From an uncultured Actinomycetes bacterium (GTDB lineage Bacteria; Actinomycetota; Thermoleophilia; RBG-16-64-13): a stretch of 39,318 bases of DNA. A program made the translations under genes and the position numbers. The stretch covers positions 1 through 39,318 of the forward strand of contig CAIQPS010000098.1 of the NCBI GenBank assembly GCA_903873715.1. The letters run 5' to 3'. Below the pieces are notes generated by a model, which was not told where the DNA came from, made no database searches, and saw nothing but the letters and a program-made list of their open reading frames with translations. Shown here piece after piece: positions 32,589-39,318 of the stretch (positions are counted from its first letter, which is position 1; the number at the start of each line of letters is the position of its first letter).

Positions 32589-33893
32589 TCAGTAAGTGAC
32601 GAGACTCGGCAACCAGGTGGCTATCTTCGGGAACAGCAGCAGCAGCGCCGCGAGGATCACCATCCCCACAAGGAAGAACATCGCCCCTTTGAAGATCTTG
32701 CCCATGGGCACGTCGGGCGCCACGCCTTTGATGATGTAGACGTTGATGCCCACCGGCGGGGTTATCACCCCCATCTCGACGACCAGAACGATGATCACCC
32801 CGAACCAGATGGGGTCGAACCCCAGGGCCACCACCGTCGGATAGAGGATGGGCACGGTCAGTGTGACCATGGCCAGGGAGTCCATGAAGCACCCGGCCAC
32901 GAGGTACATGGCCAGGATGAGGATCATGACGACGTTCGGCGGGACCGGCAGGCCGCCCAGGAAGTCCGACACCGCCCCGGGGATGCCGGTGACGGCCATG
33001 AAGTGTCCGAACACCGTGGCGCCGGCCACGATGGTCATGATCATGGCGGTGATGAGCAGGGTGTCCTTGATGGCATACCAGAACTTCTTGAGATCCAGCG
33101 ATCGGCGCGCGACGCCGATGACTATTGCCGCCGCCGTGCCCGCGCCCGCCGCCTGCGTCGGGCTGAACAGACCGGCGAACAGACCGCCGAGAACGAGCGC
33201 GAACAGGAACAGCATCTCGAACAGCCCGGTGATCCCCATGAGTTTCTGTTTCATCGTGGTGCTTCCGCCGGCCGGCGTCGCTGTGGGCTTGAAGACGCTC
33301 CATATCAACACCGCGCAGATGAACAAGAAGGCCAGCACCAGCCCCGGCACCACCCCTGCCACGAACAGTTTCCCTATGGACTGTTCGGACAGGATGCCGT
33401 AGATGATGAATATGGTGCTCGGCGGGATCATGATGCCGAGGCTGCCGGCGGCTGCCATGCAGCCGCAGGCCAGGCCGGGGTCGTAGCCGTACCGGCGCAT
33501 CTCGGGGATGGCCACTTTGCCCATGGCTGCGGCGGTGGCGCTCGTCGAGCCGCATATAGCTGAGAACCCTGCGGTCGCGACGATCGTGGCGATTGCCAGA
33601 CCGCCCCGGGCCTTCCCGAACAGGATGTATGCGCCGTCGTACAATCGCCCGCTCATGCCTGCATAGAACGCCACGCTCCCCATGAAGACGAACATGGGGA
33701 TGACCGTGAGGTTGTAACTCGACCACGTATCCCAGAAGTCGCGGGCGAGGATGCTCAGCCCGCTGTTGGCGCCTTTGGTGACCATGAACCCGGCGACGCC
33801 CACGAGAGCCATGGTGAAGCCCACGGGCATGCCCAGGAGGAAGATGACCACCAGGACGGCGACACCTATGATGCCGATGGTCACCGGGTCCAT
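32589..33893 (-). CDS. dctM: TRAP transporter large permease (DctM)
   Basis: A 434-residue membrane protein with about a dozen hydrophobic segments. It forms the transport channel of a tripartite ATP-independent periplasmic transporter and moves the ligand together with Na+. Visible family motifs include GMPVGFTMALVGVAG, PMFVFMGSVAFYAGMS, ATAGFSAICGSTSATAAAMG and GSLGIMIPPSTIFIIYG, plus the C-terminal EMGVITPPVGINVYIIKGV. Its ATG lies inside the dctQ 3' end (13-base overlap), so the two permease genes are coupled. A strong terminator follows. Together with dctP and dctQ the transporter is complete. Confidence 0.94.
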   Translation of the reverse strand: MDPVTIGIIGVAVLVVIFLLGMPVGFTMALVGVAGFMVTKGANSGLSILARDFWDTWSSYNLTVIPMFVFMGSVAFYAGMSGRLYDGAYILFGKARGGLAIATIVATAGFSAICGSTSATAAAMGKVAIPEMRRYGYDPGLACGCMAAAGSLGIMIPPSTIFIIYGILSEQSIGKLFVAGVVPGLVLAFLFICAVLIWSVFKPTATPAGGSTTMKQKLMGITGLFEMLFLFALVLGGLFAGLFSPTQAAGAGTAAAIVIGVARRSLDLKKFWYAIKDTLLITAMIMTIVAGATVFGHFMAVTGIPGAVSDFLGGLPVPPNVVMILILAMYLVAGCFMDSLAMVTLTVPILYPTVVALGFDPIWFGVIIVLVVEMGVITPPVGINVYIIKGVAPDVPMGKIFKGAMFFLVGMVILAALLLLFPKIATWLPSLVTY

Positions 33894-34444
33894 TGCTTAC
33901 CTGCCTTGATTATGGTCCGCACGAACTGCAGCACCAGGATCAGGAATGTCGCCAGGAAACAGACTGCCATCCCATACACGAAGGGATAGAAGGGGATCTT
34001 CTGCGTCATGGAGACCTCTCCGGACGAACGGAGAAGGCCTGCGTACCGGAAACTGTAGACCATGAGCAGCGCCACCAGAGCGACGCTCATCAGCGCCGTG
34101 AAACACTCGATGACCAGTTTCAGACGGCGCGGGAACGCCTCTACGATGAAGTCGACCGCCACGTGCCCTCGCATGACCTGCGTGAAGGGCACGGCGAAGG
34201 CGATCGCTACGACCGCGAGGAACGCGACGTACTCGATGCCCCCCGGGATGGGGTTGGAAAAGATCTTGATGGCCAGCACGTCCGCCACGATGAGGAGCGA
34301 CATCCCCACCAGGCCGGCGCCCGCTATCCAGAACAGGACCTTCGTGAACAGGGTGGTGTACTTATCCAGTGCTCCCAGGACGCCCTTGGCCGGCTCGCCT
34401 GCACGTATCGCCAACGGCTCCTGATCAGGAGGCAGCATCTCCAT
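33881..34444 (-). CDS. dctQ: TRAP transporter small permease (DctQ)
   Basis: A 187-residue protein with four predicted membrane helices, the DctQ layout. An N-terminal soluble stretch of about 30 residues is followed by VLFWIAGAGLVGMSLLIVADV, then GGIEYVAFLAVVAIAFAVPF, RGHVAVDFIVEAFPRR (a conserved motif of the family) and two more helices. It assembles with DctM in the membrane and guides substrate delivery from DctP. GGGGAGG precedes the ATG by four bases, and that site can be paired within an alternative hairpin, so translation may be controlled. It overlaps dctM by 13 bases. Confidence 0.92.
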   Translation of the reverse strand: MEMLPPDQEPLAIRAGEPAKGVLGALDKYTTLFTKVLFWIAGAGLVGMSLLIVADVLAIKIFSNPIPGGIEYVAFLAVVAIAFAVPFTQVMRGHVAVDFIVEAFPRRLKLVIECFTALMSVALVALLMVYSFRYAGLLRSSGEVSMTQKIPFYPFVYGMAVCFLATFLILVLQFVRTIIKAGKQWTR

Positions 34445-34448
34445 AGGA

Positions 34449-34503
34449 CCTCCCCGCCATGCGCATCAGGCGGGGAGGCGAGGCGGCCGCCTCGCCTCCC
34501 CGC
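34449..34503 (-). promoter_or_regulatory. Competing hairpins in the dctP-dctQ spacer (possible RNA switch)
   Basis: On the minus (mRNA) strand the spacer first forms a 34-base perfect palindrome (34503-34470). Its second half, CCTCCCCGCC (34478-34469), can instead pair perfectly over ten bases with GGCGGGGAGG (34458-34449). The latter contains the dctQ ribosome-binding site, GGGGAGG, four bases from the ATG. The two pairings cannot coexist: the first leaves the site free, the second hides it. No U-run follows, so it is not an intrinsic terminator. A third small hairpin (34530-34516, six-base stem) directly follows the dctP stop. Confidence 0.6.
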
Positions 34504-34533
34504 GGCTCGATAGTACGGTCGGCCCGACCGCTG

Positions 34534-35712
34534 CTACTTGGCCGGAGCCTTGACGTTCGCGTCGACCCAGGTCAGGCAGTCGGCTTCCGAGACCTGGTTC
34601 TGGGTCCAGTACTTGATGCGCTCCGCGATGAATGCGGAATAGTCGTCGTTGAGACCGGCGGCTTTCATGTCCGCGATCTTCTTGTCGACGATGGGCTTGA
34701 TAGCGGTGGCCCATTTGCCGGCTTCATCGGGTCCAAGATCGATGATCTCGCGGCCGGGCTGGGCCTTGAGGGCTGCGACGCCGTTGGCGTCTAGCGCGGA
34801 GGCGACCTTGGCCCAGTACTCGACGTACTCGGTGCTCACGTCGGTGAAGACCTGCTGCACGTCGGCGGGAAGCGAGTTCCACTTGTCGTTGTTCATGATC
34901 AGGTACATCGAGGTGATGGAGCCGACCGAGAAGCAGTTGGTCACGTACTTGACCACCTCAGCCTGCTTCCACCCCGCCAGCACTTCGCGCGGCGCCAGGC
35001 TGCCGTCGATGACACCCTTGGACATGAGTTCGTACGCTTCGTTCTGGGCGGCGGCGTAGCCTTCAGCGCCCAGAGCTTTGGCGATGGCCGCGCCGACCCC
35101 GGTCGAGCGGATGACCATGCCTTTGAGGTCTTCGAGCGTCTTGACCGGTTTCTTCACGGTCAGTATCAACTGCGGCCCGGTCCCGTAGAAGGCCAGCGGA
35201 TGGACCTTCCCGAGCTCGGCCGGCTTGAACTTCTGGAAGTAGTCGTTGACCACGTGAGTGTCGACATAGCCCGCCGGATAGCCGTTCGGGTAGTCGAGCA
35301 GGTCCATCACCGGGAAGATACCCGGTGTGTACGCGAACACGGAGAAGCCGAGGTCGGAGATGCCGGTCACCACACCGTCGTAGACCTTGTTGGCGGCGGT
35401 GAGAGAGGCACCGGGCAGATACTCGAAGGTGACCGCGCCGTTGGTGCGCTTTGTGATCTCCGCCATCCACATCTCACCCACGATGGCGATCTTGTTGGTC
35501 GCCGGGAAGAACGTGTTGAAGGTGAACTTCCACTTGCCCGCCGGGTAGGTCATCGCTGTCGACGGCGCAGTGGTCGACGCACCTCCAGTGGTGGCCGGAC
35601 CGGCAGTGGTGGGTGGAGACGTGCTGGTCGTCTCCTCGCCTGAGCCGCATGCGGCGAGGACCACCCCCAGTGCAAAGACGAGTACCAACCCAAGCAGCAG
35701 CACCCTCTTCAT
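34534..35712 (-). CDS. dctP: TRAP transporter substrate-binding lipoprotein (DctP family)
   Basis: A 392-residue binding lipoprotein. The signal MKRVLLLGLVLVFALGVV ends in the lipobox LAAC with Cys22. A Thr/Ser-rich linker (about 26-54) leads to the DctP fold. The conserved arginine that clamps the ligand carboxylate is probably Arg202 in GMVIRSTGVG. AAAQNEAYELMSKGVIDGSLAP is the usual family stretch. Ligands are generally organic acids; the exact one is unknown. The ATG at 35712 is preceded by AAGGAGG with an eight-base gap; the frame is open further upstream but without family residues. It is first in dctP-dctQ-dctM. Confidence 0.93.
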   Translation of the reverse strand: MKRVLLLGLVLVFALGVVLAACGSGEETTSTSPPTTAGPATTGGASTTAPSTAMTYPAGKWKFTFNTFFPATNKIAIVGEMWMAEITKRTNGAVTFEYLPGASLTAANKVYDGVVTGISDLGFSVFAYTPGIFPVMDLLDYPNGYPAGYVDTHVVNDYFQKFKPAELGKVHPLAFYGTGPQLILTVKKPVKTLEDLKGMVIRSTGVGAAIAKALGAEGYAAAQNEAYELMSKGVIDGSLAPREVLAGWKQAEVVKYVTNCFSVGSITSMYLIMNNDKWNSLPADVQQVFTDVSTEYVEYWAKVASALDANGVAALKAQPGREIIDLGPDEAGKWATAIKPIVDKKIADMKAAGLNDDYSAFIAERIKYWTQNQVSEADCLTWVDANVKAPAK

Positions 35713-35803
35713 TGCACACCCTCCTTGTGGTGCCGCAGGCCTCCCCAAGGCCTTGCGTAAGGAGTAGCACCTGGTCTCAAATCTAGCAGAAGCGGAATGA
35801 TTT

Positions 35804-35832
35804 ACGCTATACATTCATGACGCGCATACCAA
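35804..35832 (-). promoter_or_regulatory. Possible promoter of dctP-dctQ-dctM
   Basis: On the minus strand TTGGTA (35832-35827) lies 17 bases before TAGCGT (35809-35804), inside the AT-rich patch TGTATAGCGTAAAT. A start near 35797 would give a leader of about 85 bases with the AAGGAGG site. TATAGC, two bases earlier, is an alternative -10. Confidence 0.35.
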
Positions 35833-35900
35833 ATCCTCGGACTGCGCCTGCAACATCGAGAAGGCGCAGCCCACGTGGCGGGGCGCGCAGGCCGCGCCGC

Positions 35901-35929
35901 TTGTTCCCACGACCCCACGCCCCTAACAT
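35901..35929 (+). promoter_or_regulatory. Promoter of the MgtC-family gene (leaderless)
   Basis: TTGTTC (35901-35906), exactly 17 bases, then TAACAT (35924-35929). The ATG at 35936 is seven bases after the -10, precisely where transcription should start. No ribosome-binding site lies between. Confidence 0.6.
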
Positions 35930-35935
35930 GGGGAC

Positions 35936-36622
35936 ATGAGTATCTGGGCAGTCATCCTCAGGATCGTGGTGGCGGCGGTGCTCGCCGGCATCATCGGCAT
36001 CGAGCGCGAGTACCACGAGCATACGGCCGGGTTCCGCACCCACATCCTCGTTGGCGTGGGTGCCGCGGCGTTCACGCTCGCCTCCTCCTACGGCCTCGCC
36101 GGCACGACTTTCGACCCCAATCGCATCTCGGCCCAGGTCGTCACCGGCATCGGCTTCCTCGGGGCCGGCGCCATCATCCGCTACGGCGTGTCCGTCCGGG
36201 GGCTGACCACGGCCGCCAGCCTGTGGACGGTCGCGGCGGTCGGCCTGCTCGCCGCTCAGGGGTTCTGGCCGGCGGCGCTGGTGACCACAGGCATCGTCGT
36301 GGTGAGCCTGGCGGCCCTCCGGTTCATCGAGAACCGCGTGTTGTACAAGCGGTTCGGGCGGAAGCTCGGCGTGAGAGTGCAGTTCACCGATCCGGGCTAC
36401 GCCCCTCTGGCCCTCCTGTTCGACGCTCTGGAACAGGCGCACATCAAGATCGCGGAGTTGGGCGTGACATCGGAGGACAACGACCGCGACACCGTCCGCC
36501 TGCGCCTTGAGCTACCCCGCTTGATCGACGAGAAGAAGCTGCTCCTGCTCATCGCAGGGCTGCAATCCGTGAAGTCCGTGGGGCTGGAGAAAGACGCGTT
36601 GTCCCTCAAGATCCAGCCGTAG
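35936..36622 (+). CDS. MgtC/SapB-family membrane protein
   Basis: A 228-residue protein. Four to five hydrophobic helices occupy about residues 5-125, with the MgtC signature GIEREYHEHTAGFRTHILVG and SAQVVTGIGFLGAGAIIRYG (GIGFLGAGAI at 71-80) and GLTTAASLWTVAAVGL. A soluble C-terminal domain of about 100 residues (ACT-like in relatives) follows. In pathogens MgtC supports growth at low Mg2+ and inhibits ATP synthase; the role in free-living relatives is unsettled. It is divergent from dctP and convergent with uvrB. Its ATG coincides with the predicted transcript start. Confidence 0.9.
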   Translation: MSIWAVILRIVVAAVLAGIIGIEREYHEHTAGFRTHILVGVGAAAFTLASSYGLAGTTFDPNRISAQVVTGIGFLGAGAIIRYGVSVRGLTTAASLWTVAAVGLLAAQGFWPAALVTTGIVVVSLAALRFIENRVLYKRFGRKLGVRVQFTDPGYAPLALLFDALEQAHIKIAELGVTSEDNDRDTVRLRLELPRLIDEKKLLLLIAGLQSVKSVGLEKDALSLKIQP

Positions 36623-36627
36623 CGGGC

Positions 36628-36642
36628 TGCGCCCCGGGCGCA
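36628..36642. terminator. Small GC hairpin between mgtC and uvrB
   Basis: TGCGCC (36628-36633) pairs with GGCGCA (36637-36642) across a three-base loop in the 45-base gap between the convergent genes. There is no T-run on either strand, so its terminator function is only suggested by position. Confidence 0.3.
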
Positions 36643-36667
36643 AGTCCCGGCCCACTCGCAGGCCCGG

Positions 36668-38761
36668 CTACCTCCGGCGCCCGCCGCCTCTGTGGCGGCC
36701 ACCTGAACGCCCGCCACGTCCGGCCGCGTCCGCACCGGCAGCGTCCTTCCCGCCCGACCCTCCCCCGTCCCCGCGCATCCGCGCCAGGTCGCGCGCCAGG
36801 TCCTTGATCTCGTCGCGGAGTTTGGCCGCATACTCGAACCGCAACTCCTCGGCCGCCTGGAACATCTCCTCTTCGAGAGTAGCCATGAGCTTCTCGATGT
36901 CCTCCACCGACATGTCCTCGCCCCGGGCGGTCTTGCGGCGCTCCTTGTAGGGCACCGAGGCGCTGATGCCCAGCAGCTCGGCGATGTCCGACACGCCCTT
37001 GACGATGGTCTTGGGCTCGATGCCGTGCGCCTCGTTGAAGGCCAACTGCGCCGCGCGGCGCCGGTCGGTCTCGGAGATGGCCCGATCCATGGCCACGGTC
37101 CGCTTGTCCGCGTACATGACGACCTTGCCCTCGACGTTCCGCGCCGCCCGCCCGATCGTCTGGATGAGCGCCGTCTCGCCGCGGAGGAAACCTTCCTTGT
37201 CCGCGTCCAGGATGGCCACCAGGGTGACCTCCGGCAGGTCCAGGCCTTCTCGGAGCAGGTTGATGCCCACCAGGACATCCACCTCGCCCAACCGGAGCTC
37301 GCGGATGGTCCGGATGCGCTCCAGCGTATCCACCTCCGAATGGAGATAGCGCACGCGGAAGCCCATCTCCAATAGATAGTCGGTGAGATCCTCGGCCATC
37401 TTCTTGGTGAGGGTGGTCACGAGCGTGCGCTGCTTCTTGTCCACCCGCCCACGGATCTCGTTCATGAGGTCGTCTATCTGATGCTTGGTCGGCCGCACCT
37501 CCACCACCGGATCGACGAGACCGGTGGGCCGCACCAGCTGTTCCACCACCTGGGTGGAGACCGAGGTCTCCCATTCGCCCGGCGTGGCCGACACGAACAC
37601 CACCTGCGGAGCCTTCTCGATGAACTCCTCGAAGCGGAGCGGCCGGTTGTCCATGGCCGACGGCAGGCGGAAGCCGTGCTCCACCAGCATCGTCTTGCGG
37701 CTGCGGTCCCCTTCGTACATGCCGTGCAGCTGCGGTACCGTCATGTGGGACTCGTCGATCATCACCAGGAAGTCGTCCGGGAAGAAGTCGAGCAGGGTGT
37801 AGGGCGCCGAACCCGGCTCCCGTCCGGCCAGGATCCGCGAGTAGTTCTCGATGCCGTTGCAGTAGCCGAGCTCGCGCAGCATCTCCATGTCGTACTGGGT
37901 GCGCTGCCGCAGCCTGAAGGCCTCCAGTTGCTTGCCCTGGGCCTCCAGTTCGGCCACCCGCGTCTCCAGCTCCTCGGCTATCTCGACCAGCGAACGCTCG
38001 ATGGCGTCCTCAGAGGTGACGAAGTGGGTGGCGGGATAGATGGCCACGTTGGGCAGCCGGGCGACGACCTCCTGCGTGAGCGGGTCGACCTTGACGATCT
38101 CCTCCACCAGGTCGCCCCAGAGGGTGACCCGCAGCGCGTAGTCGTCGTAAGCGGGCCAGACCTCGAAGCTCTCGCCCCGCACCCGGAACTTGCCCCGGGC
38201 GAAGCCGATGTCGTTGCGCTCGTAGTGGATCTTCACCAGCTTGGCGAACACCTCGTCGCGGCTGATGTCGTCGCCTTCCTTGAGCAGCACCACCTGGCCG
38301 AGGTACTCCGCCGGCGAGCCCAAGCCATAGATGCACGACACCGAGGCCACGATGACCACGTCGTCCCGCATGAGCAGGTTGGAGGTGGCGGCGTGGCGCA
38401 GCCGGTCGATCTCCTGGTTGAGGGAGGAGTCCTTCTCGATATACGTATCCGTGGCCGGCAGGTAGGCCTCGGGCTGGTAGTAGTCGTAGTAGGAGACGAA
38501 GTACTCCACCGCGTTCTCGGGCAGGAACTCGCGGAACTCGTTGCAGAGCTGCGCGGCCAGCGTCTTGTTGGGCGCCATGACGAGCGCCGGCTTGCCGGAC
38601 TCGGCGATGAGGTTGGCCATGGTGAAGGTCTTGCCCGAGCCGGTCACGCCGAGGAGGGTCTGGAAACGGTCGCCCCGCTCGATACCCTCGACCAGTCTGG
38701 CCACCGCCTCAGGCTGGTCTCCCTTGAGTTCATACTCGGCCCTTACTTTGAACGATGACAT
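36668..38761 (-). CDS. uvrB: Excinuclease ABC subunit B
   Basis: A 697-residue UvrB, the damage-verifying helicase-like subunit of nucleotide excision repair. Walker A GVTGSGKT is at residues 38-45. The beta-hairpin region starts at [12 protein letters not shown] and continues [18 protein letters not shown]. Walker B reads [12 protein letters not shown], and motif VI is [11 protein letters not shown]-terminal UVR motif (about 625-655) contacts UvrC. The protein ends in an unusual Gly/Arg/His-rich tail of about 34 residues (664-697). It is 13 bases after the lytic transglycosylase gene and may share its transcript. Confidence 0.97.
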   Translation of the reverse strand: MSSFKVRAEYELKGDQPEAVARLVEGIERGDRFQTLLGVTGSGKTFTMANLIAESGKPALVMAPNKTLAAQLCNEFREFLPENAVEYFVSYYDYYQPEAYLPATDTYIEKDSSLNQEIDRLRHAATSNLLMRDDVVIVASVSCIYGLGSPAEYLGQVVLLKEGDDISRDEVFAKLVKIHYERNDIGFARGKFRVRGESFEVWPAYDDYALRVTLWGDLVEEIVKVDPLTQEVVARLPNVAIYPATHFVTSEDAIERSLVEIAEELETRVAELEAQGKQLEAFRLRQRTQYDMEMLRELGYCNGIENYSRILAGREPGSAPYTLLDFFPDDFLVMIDESHMTVPQLHGMYEGDRSRKTMLVEHGFRLPSAMDNRPLRFEEFIEKAPQVVFVSATPGEWETSVSTQVVEQLVRPTGLVDPVVEVRPTKHQIDDLMNEIRGRVDKKQRTLVTTLTKKMAEDLTDYLLEMGFRVRYLHSEVDTLERIRTIRELRLGEVDVLVGINLLREGLDLPEVTLVAILDADKEGFLRGETALIQTIGRAARNVEGKVVMYADKRTVAMDRAISETDRRRAAQLAFNEAHGIEPKTIVKGVSDIAELLGISASVPYKERRKTARGEDMSVEDIEKLMATLEEEMFQAAEELRFEYAAKLRDEIKDLARDLARMRGDGGGSGGKDAAGADAAGRGGRSGGRHRGGGRRR

Positions 38762-38774
38762 GCGCCCGCCCGTC

Positions 38775-39317
38775 TCAGCCTACTGCGAACACGCCGGGAT
38801 GGACCTTCTTGTACAGGGCCTCCCAATGCGTGACCCTGCGCACGAACTCCTTGGTCTCCGGGAACGGGATGTCCTCCAGACCGAAGGACTGTATGCCGCC
38901 GGCCTTCTTGATCCAGGAGCGCACGCTGCCCTGGCCGCCGTTGTAGGCCGCTATGACGGCGATGTCGCTGGCGAAGCTGCGATCCAAGTATGCGAGGTAG
39001 CAGGTACCGAGCTCCAGGCTGTCCAACGGATCGGTGAGGGTGGGGTCGTCAGGGCCTTTCCAGCTGTCGAGCGTGGTGACCCAGTCGGCCGTCGTCGGCA
39101 GCAACTGCATGAGACCCAGCGCCCCGTCCCCCGACTTGGCGCTGGGGTCGAAGCCGCTCTCCGTGCGGACCACGGCGGCGATCAGGTAAGGGTCCATGTC
39201 GTACTTGTCGGCCACCGCGGCGATCTCACTCCCATACTCGATGGGATACACCTTCCCCGAGATGCCCGGGACCACCACCCTGCCCGTCCACACAAGGACC
39301 GCGACCACGATGATGGC
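38775..39317 (-). CDS. Lytic transglycosylase, SLT domain (5' end outside window)
   Basis: The frame is open to the right edge, so the start is missing. The first residues visible ([16 protein letters not shown]) are a hydrophobic membrane or signal segment. The SLT domain follows: [23 protein letters not shown] with the catalytic Glu in [12 protein letters not shown], and [14 protein letters not shown]. This resembles the soluble-lytic-transglycosylase (Slt70-like) catalytic domain, which cleaves peptidoglycan between N-acetylmuramic acid and N-acetylglucosamine with formation of the 1,6-anhydro product. Actinobacterial and clostridial small SLT proteins of this length are common. A GTG at 39308 could be a start, but it would cut into the hydrophobic segment. 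Confidence 0.88.
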   Translation of the reverse strand, partial: AIIVVAVLVWTGRVVVPGISGKVYPIEYGSEIAAVADKYDMDPYLIAAVVRTESGFDPSAKSGDGALGLMQLLPTTADWVTTLDSWKGPDDPTLTDPLDSLELGTCYLAYLDRSFASDIAVIAAYNGGQGSVRSWIKKAGGIQSFGLEDIPFPETKEFVRRVTHWEALYKKVHPGVFAVG

Positions 39318-39318
39318 G

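Noticed and set aside
34470-34503. The 34-base palindrome after dctP as an intrinsic terminator
   Set aside because: No U-run follows on either strand, and dctQ-dctM need read-through; a processing, stabilising or switching role fits better.
37481-38758. A 425-codon plus-strand frame opposite uvrB
   Set aside because: Antisense shadow of a well-supported UvrB; the composition is repetitive and no family is recognisable.

Overview
The window is GC-rich (well above 60% G+C by eye, with strong G/C preference at third codon positions). It reads as a chromosomal segment of an actinomycetote, probably from a deep-branching, non-Streptomyces-like lineage; this lineage call is inference. Supporting it are the order leuS ... 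comEA-comEC-holA / rpsT, exported proteins with Thr/Ser-rich linkers behind lipoprotein or Sec signals, several apparently leaderless genes, and menaquinone synthesis by the futalosine route (mqnB, mqnD). I see no mobile elements, tRNAs, rRNAs or CRISPR arrays, and no gene-free stretch over 300 bases.

Layout. 1-4732: the rpsT 3' end faces the competence/clamp-loader operon comEA-comEC-holA. 4781-7259: an alpha/beta hydrolase overlaps yajQ, divergent from a secreted coiled-coil M23 peptidase; the two directions share one symmetric -10. 7299-18098: nine genes run leftward: a beta-CASP nuclease, a Zn alcohol dehydrogenase, 2-oxo acid dehydrogenase E1alpha and E1beta, a nitroreductase, E2, mqnB, mqnD and an ABC-F ATPase. 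18363-20318: acetyl-CoA synthetase, rightward, with a strong terminator. 20446-23257: a heptose-nucleotide operon (hddA, gmhA, and an HddC-GmhB fusion). A membrane acyltransferase is divergent from it, and a glucokinase is convergent with the acyltransferase. 25756-29742: leuS followed by an orphan branched-chain-amino-acid-type binding lipoprotein. 29804-32408: two coupled MFS paralogues. 32589-35712: a complete TRAP carboxylate transporter dctP-dctQ-dctM, with a hairpin-rich dctP-dctQ spacer and a good intrinsic terminator. 35936-36622: MgtC-family membrane protein. 36668-39318: uvrB and a lytic transglycosylase cut by the window edge.

How they fit together. Central carbon use is prominent: TRAP and MFS uptake of organic anions, acetyl-CoA from acetate (Acs) or 2-oxo acids (E1/E2), and glucokinase. 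The heptose operon with the acyltransferase suggests a decorated cell-surface glycan; the nucleotide is probably GDP-D-glycero-alpha-D-manno-heptose, by homology. The envelope genes (M23, lytic transglycosylase, ComEA) fit a thick monoderm-like wall, though this is not proved here.

Most unusual signals: (1) the dctP-dctQ spacer can form two mutually exclusive hairpins, one of which masks the dctQ ribosome-binding site; (2) divergent promoters with overlapping -10 elements on both strands; (3) a recurring -10-to-start spacing that predicts leaderless mRNAs; (4) the HddC-GmhB fusion; (5) a nitroreductase inside the 2-oxo acid dehydrogenase operon.
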